A DNA stretch of 64,000 nt from JAFGLZ01 sp964390905 (GCA_964390905.1 CAYMLO010000031.1:1-64000), one strand, 5' to 3'. Counted from the stretch's first letter, positions 7,728 through 17,225 are shown. Numbers and translations: made by a program. Notes: generated by a model from the letters alone, not told the origin.

Positions 7728-8065
7728 TCCGCCGAGGTGAGATCTGGTGGGCGAGCCTTCGCTCGCCTCGAGGTTCGGAGCCCGGGTATCGGCGTCCAGT
7801 CGTCATCGTCCAAGCCGACACCTTCAACCGCAGCCGAATCAGTTCAGTCCTGGCAGCCGTCATCACGTCGAATCTGCAGTTGGCAGCGGCTCCGGGGAAC
7901 GTCCGCCTGACGCAGCGGCAAAGCAAGCTGCCCCGCGATTCGGTGATCAACGTCTCACAGATCGTGACGCTCGACAAGTCGTATCTGACGGAGCGCGTCG
8001 GGCGTCTCCCGTCCGAGCAGCTGCGACAGCTCGATAACGGACTTCGGTTGGCGCTTTCGCTATGA
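7721..8065 (+). CDS. mazF: MazF/PemK-type endoribonuclease toxin
   Basis: This 114-residue protein shows the MazF fold signatures: RRGEIWWASL at residues 4-13, GSEPGYRRPVVIVQAD with the conserved arginine, then SSVLAAVITSN and LPRDSVINVSQIVTLDKSYL, ending in ERVGRLPSEQLRQLD. MazF toxins cut single-stranded RNA at short motifs. The start overlaps the antitoxin gene by 7 nt (translational coupling). Length is normal and no key residue is obviously missing. The cleavage motif cannot be predicted from sequence. Confidence 0.92.
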   Translation: MVVRRGEIWWASLRSPRGSEPGYRRPVVIVQADTFNRSRISSVLAAVITSNLQLAAAPGNVRLTQRQSKLPRDSVINVSQIVTLDKSYLTERVGRLPSEQLRQLDNGLRLALSL

Positions 8066-8176
8066 GCGGGTCCTTGACTGGAGCCTAACCCCAACGAAGC
8101 CCTCGCTACCAGCCAGGGACAATTCCCCCCTTGCCGCGCAACGCTTCTGACTCAGAACCCCCCGGGCTACGCGATT

Positions 8177-9487
8177 CTAAAACAACTTGGTCTGACCGGG
8201 CACGTAGACGGGGTACTGGCCGTTGGGGCCCGGCTTGACGGGCGGTTCCATGTCGAAGCTGCATTCCTCGGGCTTCGGCGGATAGTAGAAATCGCTCTTG
8301 GCCGCCTGGTCCCAGGTGACCTCCTTGCCCGTGTAGCAGCTGATCTGGCCCATGACGGTGGCCAGCGTGCTGTTGGCCATGTGATAGCCGCTGTTGATCG
8401 GCTTGCCCGAGCGGACCGCGTCCAGCAAGGCCTTGATCTCCAGGTCGTAGGGGTTCACCTTCGGGCCGGCGTACTTCCACGTCGTCTCGCCATCGATCCG
8501 GCAGGACAACAGATTCGCCCGTCCCTTGGTGCCGAACACCAGACTCGAGACCTCGTTGTAGCACCCCGTCGTCGTGCGGCAGAAGGCGTAGAGCTTCACC
8601 CCGTTGGCGAACTCGTACACCACGGAATGGTGATCGAAGACGTTCCCGTACTTCTCGTCGAACATCGCCGACCGACCGGCCAGCCCGTGGCACTTCACGG
8701 GCGTCTGCTCGCGCATGGCCCACAGAGACCGATCGACGTTGTGGATCAGCGACTGCGGGACGTCGTCGCCGCTCAGCCACGCAAAGTGGTACTGCGTGCT
8801 GCACTGGAATTGCAGCTCGGTCAGACCCTTCGCGCGCGGGATCACGCCATAGGGGCCGCGGAGGAAGTTCTCCTCGATGGTCACGATGTCCCCGATCGCC
8901 CCGTCGTGGATCCGCTTCATGGTCTCCTGGTACGCAGTGTGGAAGCGGCTCTGCAGGCCGGAGACCACGCTGACATTCTTCTGCTTGGCCAACTCGCAGG
9001 CGGCGATGACCGCCTTGACGCCGCGCGGATCGATCGCGTGGGGCTTCTCGACGAACGCGCTCTTGCCGGCATCGATGGCGGCCCGCAGGTGAAGCGGATG
9101 GAACTTGGCAGCGTTGGCGATCAACACGACGTCGGCACACTCAACGACCTTGCGGTAACCGTCGAACCCCGTGAAGCACCGGTCGTCGGGGACGTCCACC
9201 TGGCTGGGATAGCTCTTCTTGAGCGCCGTGCGTCTGTGCTTGATTCGGTCCACAAAGAGGTCGCACATGGCGACGAGGCGAGCCCCCTTGTCCACGTTCA
9301 TGGCGTTGCCGGCCGCACCGGCCGCGCGCCCGCCGCAGCCAACGATGCCGATCTTGATGACGTCACTGCCGGCGGCATGCACGCCGCCCTGCATGGCCAG
9401 CGTCCCGAGGGCGGCACTGGAAGCCGAAGTCTTCAGGAAATCGCGTCGTGAAGGTTGCTCCGTCTTGGATGGCCTAGCCGATCCCAT
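8177..9487 (-). CDS. Tat-exported Gfo/Idh/MocA-family oxidoreductase (1)
   Basis: A 436-residue protein with a Tat signal (SRRDFLKTSASSAALGTLAM, residues 13-32), so it is probably exported folded with its cofactor. The Rossmann loop is GIVGCGGRAAGAAG (near residue 48), and the family EKP motif is present as VEKPHAID. The C-terminal part (YHFAWLSGDDVPQSLIHNVD, VVYEFANGVKLYAF) matches the substrate domain of planctomycetal family members. These enzymes interconvert hydroxyl and keto groups on sugars or sugar acids with a tightly bound NAD(P). The substrate is unknown. It stands alone between the mazEF module and the 9609-9791 inverted-repeat element. Confidence 0.85.
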   Translation of the reverse strand: MGSARPSKTEQPSRRDFLKTSASSAALGTLAMQGGVHAAGSDVIKIGIVGCGGRAAGAAGNAMNVDKGARLVAMCDLFVDRIKHRRTALKKSYPSQVDVPDDRCFTGFDGYRKVVECADVVLIANAAKFHPLHLRAAIDAGKSAFVEKPHAIDPRGVKAVIAACELAKQKNVSVVSGLQSRFHTAYQETMKRIHDGAIGDIVTIEENFLRGPYGVIPRAKGLTELQFQCSTQYHFAWLSGDDVPQSLIHNVDRSLWAMREQTPVKCHGLAGRSAMFDEKYGNVFDHHSVVYEFANGVKLYAFCRTTTGCYNEVSSLVFGTKGRANLLSCRIDGETTWKYAGPKVNPYDLEIKALLDAVRSGKPINSGYHMANSTLATVMGQISCYTGKEVTWDQAAKSDFYYPPKPEECSFDMEPPVKPGPNGQYPVYVPGQTKLF

Positions 9488-9608
9488 CTGTGGTCCTCCT
9501 TTAAGATGGCGGAACTTCGGAAGTCTCGCTCAGTCTAGTGACGGCAGACCCGATGTCAAACGGACACGACGGGAACCCGTCGGCGCGGCTCCGTGACGCC
9601 TCCGGCGG

Positions 9609-9791
9609 CCCCATCAGAGACGCGACCGTCAGGGAGCGTTCAGGCAGCGCCCACACTGGCGTGACTGGGTTGCATCCACCGGACGCGACAGCAGATCCGC
9701 CGCAGTTTGGGGCCTTCCCCGTGCGGGTCAGACCGATCTAGCCAGGATCGGTCTGACTGAACGCTCCCTCACAGTCGCGTCTCTGATGGGG
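9609..9791. mobile_element. 183-bp inverted-repeat element (MITE-like)
   Basis: The ends are 35-bp inverted repeats, 9609-9643 and 9757-9791, matching at 33 of 35 positions (CCCCATCAGAGACGCGAC... against ...GTCGCGTCTCTGATGGGG). A second, perfect 12-bp inverted repeat lies inside at its right end (GTCAGACCGATC, 9727-9738; GATCGGTCTGAC, 9746-9757). There is no coding capacity. Structure and size suggest a non-autonomous transposable element or a large cruciform. No obvious target-site duplication was found. Confidence 0.6.
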
Positions 9792-10049
9792 ATCGCGTCT
9801 TTGACGCGTCCATACACGAAGATCTTACGATGTCCTCCCGCCAATGCGTCATCCGTTGGCACCGATTCTGTCACGGCCCCTGTCGGCGCCAAGCACGCCG
9901 TTCACGACAGCAACACGACCATCACGATCGTCATGGACACCGACCGGCACGTCGAGGCGGTCTGGAAGTGCGGAAGCGGCGGGTCTCTGTTGCTGCCGAT
10001 CGCGCTGAGCCTGCTGGCGCTGTTCGTATGGACGAGACGAAGCCGCTGA
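9792..10049 (+). pseudogene. Tail of a broken surface protein with GlyGly-CTERM-like signal
   Basis: The reading frame directly after the inverted-repeat element encodes AVHDSNTTITIVMDTDRHVEAVW, which looks like the end of an InlB-type B-repeat (the usual motif is TITM..D..VTAVF). It is followed by CGSGGSLLLPIALSLLALFVWTRR and S-R, a Gly-Gly, hydrophobic helix and basic tail like the GlyGly-CTERM/MYXO-CTERM sorting signals. No start codon or upstream exported domain exists; the frame is cut by the element at 9609-9791. I read it as the 3' remnant of a large secreted protein. A short functional gene is much less likely. Confidence 0.55.
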
Positions 10050-10068
10050 CCCCTTGACGGACGCGATC

Positions 10069-10122
10069 CGTAGCACGGGCGTCTCGCCCGTGAGAATTCA
10101 CGGGCGAGACGCCCGTGCTACG
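10069..10122. repeat. 54-nt double hairpin of the CACGGGCG family
   Basis: A 25-nt arm starting CGTAGCACGGGCG is followed by GAAT and then its exact reverse complement, ending CCCGTGCTACG. Each arm is itself a palindrome (CACGGGCG-TCT-CGCCCGTG), so two hairpins are fused head to head. It is the same family as the hairpins at 2291-2334 and 54156-54174, but without an intron-like element attached. Confidence 0.75.
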
Positions 10123-10346
10123 GCGGGCGATGCGCCGGGCGCGCCCCCCTCTCAATGCCACCCTCTGCAACCGATGCCGAAAGGCGATGACAGGTGACAG
10201 AAGCGACCCACGTCCGACGGATGTCCGGCGTCTCTGCCGCGAAATGGTGTTGTGGGACGGACACAGGTATGCTACCTGGCTGATCGGAGCGACCGCGGTG
10301 CGCCGCATCGCTTCGGTGACGCGGGATATGCGATCGGGAGGCCAAC

Positions 10347-12404
10347 ATGCCAGATCGAACGAGTCTGATATGCGTCGGGCTGTTGATGCTGACAGGAGCC
10401 GCGTCGACGCGCGGCGACGAATTGGCCGTGCTGCCCGAGAAGATCGACGACGGCCCGCCGGAAGAGATGATGCACAGGCATTTCCTGAAGCATGCGGAGC
10501 AGGCGTGGAAGCGCTGGCAGAACGAATATGAGGAGCTCGAGACGCCCGAGCAGATCGCGGCGTATCAGAAACGGCGGCGGGACTACTTCGTCGACGCCAT
10601 CGGCGGATTCCCGGCGCGGACCCCGCTGAACGTTCGCGTCGCAGGCGTAGTCCGTCGCGAGGGGTTCTGTGTCGAGAAGATCATCTTCGAGAGCCAACCG
10701 AAGCACTTCGTGACCGCCGCCGTCTTCCTGCCGGACCCCGCCCGGCACAAGCCGCCGTATCCGGGCGTGATCGTGCCGTGCGGGCATAGTGCCGTGGGCA
10801 AGGGGTGCGATGCCTACCAGCGGGCCTCGGCGCTGCTGGCGTTGAACGGGATCGTCGCGCTGATCTTCGACCCGATCGAGCAGGGCGAGCGGTTCCAGCT
10901 CCTCGACGCCAAGGGCAAACCCCGGCTCGGCGGCACCAAGGCCCACACGATGAGCGGCATCGCCAGCATCCTGCTCGGACGGAACACCGCGCGGTTCGAG
11001 ATCTGGGACGGGATGCGGGCCATCGACGTCCTGCAGGCCCGCCCCGAGGTCGACCCGAAGCGGATCGGCTGTACGGGCAACAGCGGCGGCGGGACGCAGA
11101 CGTCCTACATCATGGCGTTGGACGACCGCGTCGCCGCAGCCGCCCCGAGTTGCTACCTGATGAACCTGCCCACGATCATCCGGACGATCGGCCCACAAGA
11201 CGCCGAGCAGAACATCTACGGCCAACTCGCGTTCGGCATGGACCACGCCGACTACGTGATGATGCGGGCGCCCACGCCGATCCTGATGTGCACGGCGACG
11301 AAGGACTTCTTCGACATCGGCGCCACCTGGACGAGCTACCGATACGCCAAGCGGCTGTATTCGCGGATGGGATTCGCCGAGTACGTCGACCTGATCGAAC
11401 ACGACGCCAAGCACGGCTTCGCCCAGCCGCTGCGAGAGGGCGCGGTGCGGTGGATGATGCGCTGGCTGCTGGGCAAGGACGAGCCCATCACGGAACCGGC
11501 GATCAAGATCCTCGACAACAAGGAGATCCGGTGCACGCCGCGCGGTCAGGTCATGTTGCTGGCAGGTGCGCGGTCGGTGTACGACCTAAACGAAGACTAT
11601 GAGAAGGAGCTGGCCGAGGGCCGGCGAAAAGCGTGGGCGACCGGCGATCGCGCCAAGCGGCTCGACCAGGTGCGGCAACTCGCGGGCGTCCGCAAGCCGG
11701 CCGATCTGCCGAAGCCCAAGGTCCAGAAGGTCGGCACCGTGAAGCGCAGCGGATACCAGATCGACAAGCTCATCATCAAGCCGGAGGAGGGCATCCACCT
11801 GCCCGCGCTGCTGTTCGTGCCCGGCAAGGCAAAGGCGGGGCCAACCGTCCTGTACCTGCATGAGAAGGGCAAGGCAGCCGAGGCGAACCCCGGCGGCGCG
11901 ATCGAGGCGCTGGTCAAGGGCGGTCGGACGGTGCTGGGGGTGGACGTCCGCGGCACGGGGGAGACGCAGCAAAGCAGCAAGAAACACTTCGGCGCGGCGA
12001 TCGGTCTGGACTGGCAGGACGTCTACGCCGCCTACCTGCTGGGGCGCTCGTACGTCGGGATGCGGACCGAGGACATCCTCGTCTGCGCGCGCTACGCGGC
12101 CGAGCGGACGTCAGGCGGCAAGGCGGGGCGCGTGCGGCTGATCGCGGTGGGCAACGTCGGCGTGCCGGCGCTGCACGCGGCGGCGCTGGCGCCGGAGCTG
12201 TTCGAATCGGTCAAGCTGACCCGGACGCTGACGTCGTGGTCGAACGTCATTCGCACCCGACCGACGCACAACCAGCTCATCAACGCCGTGCACGGCGCCC
12301 TGAAGGTGTACGACCTGCCGGACCTGGCCAGCACGCTGGGCGACAAGCTGACGATCGACCAACCCGCCGATGCGTTGGGCCGGCCGATCGCGGCAGGCGG
12401 CTAG
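10347..12404 (+). CDS. Secreted tandem alpha/beta-hydrolase (acetylxylan-esterase-like)
   Basis: A 685-residue protein with signal peptide (SLICVGLLMLTGAAST) and two alpha/beta-hydrolase units. The first (residues about 95-385) keeps a nucleophile elbow GCTGNSGGGT (Ser246), an upstream GVIVPCGHS oxyanion region and a late HDAKHGF likely to hold the catalytic histidine, as in acetylxylan esterase/prolyl-oligopeptidase-like enzymes. The second (residues about 450-680: LLFVPGKAKAGPTVLYLHEKG, VLGVDVRGTGET) has AVGNVGVPA where the elbow should be, so the serine is missing. GGGAGG lies 5 nt before the ATG. The SSS symporter gene follows 54 nt downstream, suggesting release and uptake of a product. 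Confidence 0.75.
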   Translation: MPDRTSLICVGLLMLTGAASTRGDELAVLPEKIDDGPPEEMMHRHFLKHAEQAWKRWQNEYEELETPEQIAAYQKRRRDYFVDAIGGFPARTPLNVRVAGVVRREGFCVEKIIFESQPKHFVTAAVFLPDPARHKPPYPGVIVPCGHSAVGKGCDAYQRASALLALNGIVALIFDPIEQGERFQLLDAKGKPRLGGTKAHTMSGIASILLGRNTARFEIWDGMRAIDVLQARPEVDPKRIGCTGNSGGGTQTSYIMALDDRVAAAAPSCYLMNLPTIIRTIGPQDAEQNIYGQLAFGMDHADYVMMRAPTPILMCTATKDFFDIGATWTSYRYAKRLYSRMGFAEYVDLIEHDAKHGFAQPLREGAVRWMMRWLLGKDEPITEPAIKILDNKEIRCTPRGQVMLLAGARSVYDLNEDYEKELAEGRRKAWATGDRAKRLDQVRQLAGVRKPADLPKPKVQKVGTVKRSGYQIDKLIIKPEEGIHLPALLFVPGKAKAGPTVLYLHEKGKAAEANPGGAIEALVKGGRTVLGVDVRGTGETQQSSKKHFGAAIGLDWQDVYAAYLLGRSYVGMRTEDILVCARYAAERTSGGKAGRVRLIAVGNVGVPALHAAALAPELFESVKLTRTLTSWSNVIRTRPTHNQLINAVHGALKVYDLPDLASTLGDKLTIDQPADALGRPIAAGG

Positions 12405-12458
12405 GCGCGGGACACCAGCTCTCGCCGCGGTCTGGTTGGCGGATCCAAACGCAACGCC

Positions 12459-14159
12459 ATGTACAACACGTTCGACCTGATCTTCTTTGCGGGCTACTTC
12501 CTCCTGGTGGTGGTGATCGGTTTCGCCACCGGACGCCGACAGGAGGCGTCGGTGAGCGGCTACTTCCGCGGGGGGAACCGTCTGCCGTGGTACGCAGTGG
12601 GCTTCAGCATCGTCGCGGCAGGGATCAGTTCCGAGCAGTTCGTCGGCGAGGTGGGGTACGCCTACAAGATCGGCCTGCCCGTGGCGAACTGGGAGTGGCT
12701 GGTCTTCCCGGCCCTGTCCATCCTGCTGTGGATCTTCGTGCCGCTCTACGTCCGCAACCGGATCACGACGATGCCCGAGTACCTCGAACGCCGGTACGGC
12801 GGACGGGCGCGGTCTTTGTACGCATGTCTCATGATCGCCAGCTACGTCTTCGTGAATTTCGCGCTGGTGTTCTACACCGGCGGGTTCGCACTCGAGCAGA
12901 TGTGGGGGATCAACAAGGTTGCGGCCGTGTGGGTCCTCGCGCTGGTCACGGGGGCGTACACGATCTACGGGGGCCTGACGGCCGTGGCCTGGACCAGCTC
13001 CTTTCAGTGCGCTCTGCTACTGGGTGGGGGGTTGTACGTCTTCTTCGCCGGGCTGTCCAAGATCAACTGGGATTTCCCCGCCATCCTGGGGACCGGCACA
13101 CAGGCGCACCTGTTCACACCGAGCGATCATGAGGTGCCGTGGACGGCGTTCCTCATCCTGGCGTTGTCGACCAACGTGTGGTACTACGCGACGAACCAGT
13201 ACATCAACCAGCGCTGCCTGGCGGCCCGGAACGAGTGGCATGCCAAGATGGGCGTCCTGCTGGCGGGCGGCCTGCAGATCCTCCTGCCGCTGGCGACGTG
13301 CTTCCCGGGGATGATCTACCGCGTAATCAATCCGTGTCTGGGCAACGCCGATGCGGCCTATCCCGAGGTGGTGGCCGCCGTCGTGCCGACGGGGTTGCGG
13401 GGTCTGGTGGCGGCCGCCATCGTGGGCGCGATCATGTCGACCGTGTCGGGGCTGGTGAACTCCACGTCTACGATGATCACGTTGGACATCTTCCAACGAT
13501 GGAAAGGCCAGCGCTGGCCCGAGGCCCGGTTGGTCCGCTTCGGTCAGTGGGCCGGGGGGATCGCCTTGCTGATTGGCGCGCTGTTCGCCCCGGTCGTCAT
13601 GACGTGGGAGAGCATGTTTCGCTACGCCCAGGACATCTGGGCCCCGATGGCGGCGCCGGCCGTGGTCGTCTTCCTGGCCGGGGCGCTGTGGCGGGGCGCC
13701 AGCGAACGCGGAGCTGTTGCCTGTCTGTGGTTGGCCATCCTGACGGTCCCGTTCACGCTGACCAAGGCAGTCCTGGCTGATGCAGGCATCCAGTTCCTGC
13801 CGAAGAACCTGGCCAACTCCATGGTCTTCGCCGGCGCCGTCAGCCTGGTCTCTTTGGCCCTGATGATCGCGCTTGCGGACAGGCACTCCGCGCGGCGCGG
13901 ACGGATCTACGCCCTGCTGGCCTGTCCCCCGATCGTGCTGGTCGCTGCCGTCAGCCCGGTTGCCACCGCCGTCCTCGTGCTCGCGTCGATGGTCGTTCTG
14001 GTCGGTCTGCTGGCCGCATCCCGAAGGCGCATCTCAGCCAACATGTGGGACACCTCGATGCTGACCGTCACGACATCTCAGCGCTGGTACGCCAACTTAT
14101 GGGTTTGGTGGCTGGCCCTGGCGGTGATCCTCTTGGGCATTTACGTCTACTTCTGGTAG
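12459..14159 (+). CDS. Sodium:solute symporter (SSS family)
   Basis: A 566-residue polytopic membrane protein with about 13-14 predicted helices. Family features include an N-terminal helix without a signal peptide (FDLIFFAGYFLLVVVIGFAT), then the segment SGYFRGGNRLPWYAVGFSI, the motif ITTMPEYLERRYG, and GLRGLVAAAIVGAIMSTVSG with the SSTMITLDIFQRW of SGLT-like sodium symporters. It should import a sugar or other organic solute with Na+ across the inner membrane. It lies 54 nt after the tandem esterase gene on the same strand, so co-transcription is likely. The substrate is not readable. The closing segment after residue 520 is one more helix. Confidence 0.9.
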   Translation: MYNTFDLIFFAGYFLLVVVIGFATGRRQEASVSGYFRGGNRLPWYAVGFSIVAAGISSEQFVGEVGYAYKIGLPVANWEWLVFPALSILLWIFVPLYVRNRITTMPEYLERRYGGRARSLYACLMIASYVFVNFALVFYTGGFALEQMWGINKVAAVWVLALVTGAYTIYGGLTAVAWTSSFQCALLLGGGLYVFFAGLSKINWDFPAILGTGTQAHLFTPSDHEVPWTAFLILALSTNVWYYATNQYINQRCLAARNEWHAKMGVLLAGGLQILLPLATCFPGMIYRVINPCLGNADAAYPEVVAAVVPTGLRGLVAAAIVGAIMSTVSGLVNSTSTMITLDIFQRWKGQRWPEARLVRFGQWAGGIALLIGALFAPVVMTWESMFRYAQDIWAPMAAPAVVVFLAGALWRGASERGAVACLWLAILTVPFTLTKAVLADAGIQFLPKNLANSMVFAGAVSLVSLALMIALADRHSARRGRIYALLACPPIVLVAAVSPVATAVLVLASMVVLVGLLAASRRRISANMWDTSMLTVTTSQRWYANLWVWWLALAVILLGIYVYFW

Positions 14160-14819
14160 CGGCGCGTTTCCGGCGGGTGTCTTCCTACTCGTGGCCGCAG
14201 ATCTCGAGCCCGGCGAGCGGACCGCGTCTCTGCGTCCATCCGCCGCGGGACCCCAAGACGACAGACCAAGACAGAGTCGGCGCATAAAAAGGGGCCCACG
14301 CGGCGCCCTGACAGGAGGTCCAGCGCCCTGGCCCTCCGCATCCTCCCGCTCCGATGATTCCCCGTCCAAACCGTCAGTGGCCGCCCACGTGGACCGTAAG
14401 GTCCCGCATTAAACGACATATTCCCGCAGAAGTGGACATGGGCAGTATACCTCATGGTCCGATAATTGGCAAATCGGGGTTGTGATTTTGTGTGTCCCTG
14501 TTTCCGTAAACATTTCTATGTCAAGGTATTGCGGCATGAAAGCTGGCCGAAGAATGCCGCTTCCAGGTCCGCCGCGGGGTCCAGGACGACTTGCGGAGGG
14601 GCGGATGGGAATCGGCCGCGGTCCTTGCCACGCGACGGTTCACAGGGCCATCCCCATCTGGCGCGATCCTGCCGAGGCGACGGAGGCCCCTGTCGAGGAC
14701 GGGTCCAGCCAACGCAGACCTTTGTTTTCACGGGTGCGCGGCGCGGGCCGTATCGGTTATGCTGGCGGCGTTTCGACGCGCCCCGGGGGATGCGCGGAAG
14801 GTCATTGAGGGACCAAGGC
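14160..14819. other. 660-nt intergenic stretch, no gene supported
   Basis: A relatively AT-rich patch at about 14390-14530 stands out from its surroundings and includes a small inverted repeat CCGAT-9-ATCGG (about 14459-14477). The open frame that extends into this stretch from the downstream SDR gene has no family-like sequence before the ATG at 14820. It is probably the promoter region of the SDR gene, but no convincing -35/-10 pair was found. Confidence 0.5.
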
Positions 14820-15596
14820 ATGAGCGATCGTCGCAAGGTCGTCGTCACGGGGGCTTCGTCGGGGATCGGCCGGGCGACGGCGATTCGATTCGGCCGAGAG
14901 GGATACGACGTCTGCCTGAACGCCCGTCGCCGAGAGCTGCTCGAGGAGGTGGCCGTGGAGCTGCGTGGCGGCGATCCCGACGCGTCCGGCCGACACTTCG
15001 TCTGCGCGGGAGACTACAGCGACGCGGCCGTCGTGGATGCGATGGGCGAGACGATCCGCGCGCAGTGGGGCAGGTTAGACGTGCTGGTGAACTGCGCGGG
15101 GGTGTTCCTGCCCGTGGACGCCGTGGACGGACCGCTCGCCGAATGGCGGGCACCGTTCGACGTCCTGTTCGAAGGAGGGGTCCGTGTGACGCGGATGGCC
15201 GTGCCCCTGATGCAAGACGGCGGGCGGATCATCCACGTCACGTCTATCCACGGACAGCGCGCGGAGGTCAAGGCGAGCAGCTACAGCATGGCGAAGGCGG
15301 CGCTGGATCAGTACTGCCGGGCGTTGGCGGTGGAGCTGGGGCCGAGCGGCATCCTCGTCAACGCCATCGCCCCGGGGTTCGTGGACACGCCGATGAGCGT
15401 GCTACCCGACGGGACGAACGAGCTGGAGACCGAATGGTTCCGGCAGAATTACGTCGACGGCCACCATCTGCCACTTCGCCGACCGGCCCGGCCGGAGGAG
15501 ATCGCGGGGGTCGCGAGCTTCCTGGCGGGCCCCGATGCGTCCTACATCACCGGCCAGGTGATCGCCGTCGACGGCGGGCTGAGCATCACGTTCTAG
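14820..15596 (+). CDS. Short-chain dehydrogenase/reductase (SDR)
   Basis: A classical SDR of 258 residues: cofactor motif VVVTGASSGIGRAT at the N-terminus, LDVLVNCAGVF, the catalytic serine in IHVTSIHGQ, and the YxxxK pair in SSYSMAKAA, ending in the DGGLSI tail typical of FabG-like enzymes. ARRR after the second strand suggests a preference for NADP(H) (inference). It is cytoplasmic and lacks a signal peptide. The ATG at 14820 is chosen because it sits just before the Rossmann strand and follows GAGGGA; longer upstream readings add unrelated sequence. It converges with the NhaC gene 43 nt away. The substrate is unknown. Confidence 0.88.
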   Translation: MSDRRKVVVTGASSGIGRATAIRFGREGYDVCLNARRRELLEEVAVELRGGDPDASGRHFVCAGDYSDAAVVDAMGETIRAQWGRLDVLVNCAGVFLPVDAVDGPLAEWRAPFDVLFEGGVRVTRMAVPLMQDGGRIIHVTSIHGQRAEVKASSYSMAKAALDQYCRALAVELGPSGILVNAIAPGFVDTPMSVLPDGTNELETEWFRQNYVDGHHLPLRRPARPEEIAGVASFLAGPDASYITGQVIAVDGGLSITF

Positions 15597-15639
15597 CGCG
15601 ACAGGACCTGCCCTTCTGCAGGGACCCGCGGCGGCGGGG

Positions 15640-17031
15640 TCAGCCCCTCGATCGGCCGTAGCCGGTGATGATCGCGACAACCATCAAGGCAAACAGAACG
15701 ATGCTGTAGAAGATGTAGGGCGCTTCGTGGGCCCAGGGAACGACCTGAGCGAAGGCGTACCGTTCAGCGACCTTCTGTTGGATCGCGTCGGCGGCGATGA
15801 TCGTCGAGGCGTACGGAAGGATATAGGGGAAGGAGCAGGAGATCGTATCCAGCAGATTCGCGCTTCGGTAGGCATGAATGCGGTGGCGCTTGCGGAGCTC
15901 GTTGGCGAGCGGGCCGACGGTGATCATGGCGACCGTATTGACCGAGACGCAGACGTTGGCAAACGAGATCAGCGCGGCGATGGCGGCTTCGGCGCCGCGC
16001 ACCGAACGGGCGATCGTCCGATCCAGCCAGTCCATGAGTCGATCCAGCAACCCCCCGGCGGCCATGAGGCCGATGGCGGCGACCAGCAAGAGCGTCAGAA
16101 CCGCGACGGGCACCAACCCCATCGCCCCGTCCACGGCGCTTCCTGCGACCGATCCCTCGGCGGTGACACGAAACACACGGTCCAGCGTGAACGTGCCCGT
16201 GATCGGGCCCAACACGATCGCGGTGGTCAGGCCCGCGGTCAGCGCTGCAAGGAAGTTCCGCCCCTTGACGGCGACGACGAAGACGATCGCGGCGGGGATC
16301 AGCATCGTGAGTCCCCTCGGATCGGCCGTTCCCTTCAGGAGTTGCTCCGCTTCGGCGGCATCGGAGACCGATCCGGTCCCGCCGAAGACGAGGAAGAGGA
16401 CCGCCGCGACGAGGCCCGCAGGAAGCGCGTATTTCAGCCGGGATGACACGACGCCGCCGACGTCCGCTTCCTGGGTGGCGGCCGAGACGATGGTCGTGTC
16501 CGAGACGGGCGCAAGGTTGTCCCCGAACGCCGCCCCGCTGAAAATCGCCCCCATCAGCACGGCCGGGTCCGCGCCGAGCACGATGCCGGCCGGATACATG
16601 ACCGCGGTGAAGCCGACCACCGTGCCGAGCCCCGTTCCCACGGAAACCGCGAACAACGCAGACGAGACGAAGACGCCGAGAACGAAGACGGCTCCCGTGA
16701 GCTTGAGCTTCCAGCTGAGCCACACGATCCCTTCGACGAGTCCGGAATCGGCCAGGATCCCCGAGAAGGCGCCCGCCCACAGCCAGCAGACGACGGCGAC
16801 CGTCGCGGTGCGGTTGGCCATCAGCGAGAACACGCGTTCGGTGTAATCGCCAAGGTTCCGGCAGAAGGCCATGCCCAGCGAGATCCCGAGAATCGCCGCC
16901 ATGATCATCCCCTCGACGACGGGGGCCCGCGCGATGACCAGCGCCGTGGTCCCGCCGAGAAACGTCGCCAAGGGAACGATGCTCATCAACGAACCGCCGC
17001 GAAACTCGAGTGCTTGGGTCTGGGCTGCCAT
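15640..17031 (-). CDS. NhaC-family Na+/H+ antiporter
   Basis: A 463-residue membrane protein with about 11-12 helices. Hallmarks of the NhaC family (IT superfamily) include GTGLGTVVGFTAVMYPAG in the first half and AIFSGAAFGDNLAPVSDTTI, the conserved GD..SP-like motif for ion binding, followed by NVCVSVNTVAMITVGPLANELRKRHRI in the second repeat. It should exchange Na+ for protons, or an organic substrate as in malate-lactate antiporters. No signal peptide; the start at 17031 gives a short cytosolic N-terminus. It stands alone, convergent with the SDR gene. Confidence 0.85.
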   Translation of the reverse strand: MAAQTQALEFRGGSLMSIVPLATFLGGTTALVIARAPVVEGMIMAAILGISLGMAFCRNLGDYTERVFSLMANRTATVAVVCWLWAGAFSGILADSGLVEGIVWLSWKLKLTGAVFVLGVFVSSALFAVSVGTGLGTVVGFTAVMYPAGIVLGADPAVLMGAIFSGAAFGDNLAPVSDTTIVSAATQEADVGGVVSSRLKYALPAGLVAAVLFLVFGGTGSVSDAAEAEQLLKGTADPRGLTMLIPAAIVFVVAVKGRNFLAALTAGLTTAIVLGPITGTFTLDRVFRVTAEGSVAGSAVDGAMGLVPVAVLTLLLVAAIGLMAAGGLLDRLMDWLDRTIARSVRGAEAAIAALISFANVCVSVNTVAMITVGPLANELRKRHRIHAYRSANLLDTISCSFPYILPYASTIIAADAIQQKVAERYAFAQVVPWAHEAPYIFYSIVLFALMVVAIITGYGRSRG

Positions 17032-17225
17032 TGCACGGGCCTCCTGACTGACGTCGTTGCGTCACCGGCAACGTAGCTTATCCTGACGTTGCCGGGATGC
17101 CTATCGGGTTGCGCGGGGATCATCGATCTGGCCACGATGGGATTGGGCGTGGCAGACTGCTGGCCGGGCGCACATCCTGTGAAGAATGGCGTCCGGCGTC
17201 GGGAGGCTCAGAAGATCGCTGGGCC

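Noticed and set aside
14466..14819. Upstream extension of the SDR gene
   Set aside because: No SDR has such an N-terminus; the Rossmann strand starts right after the ATG at 14820.
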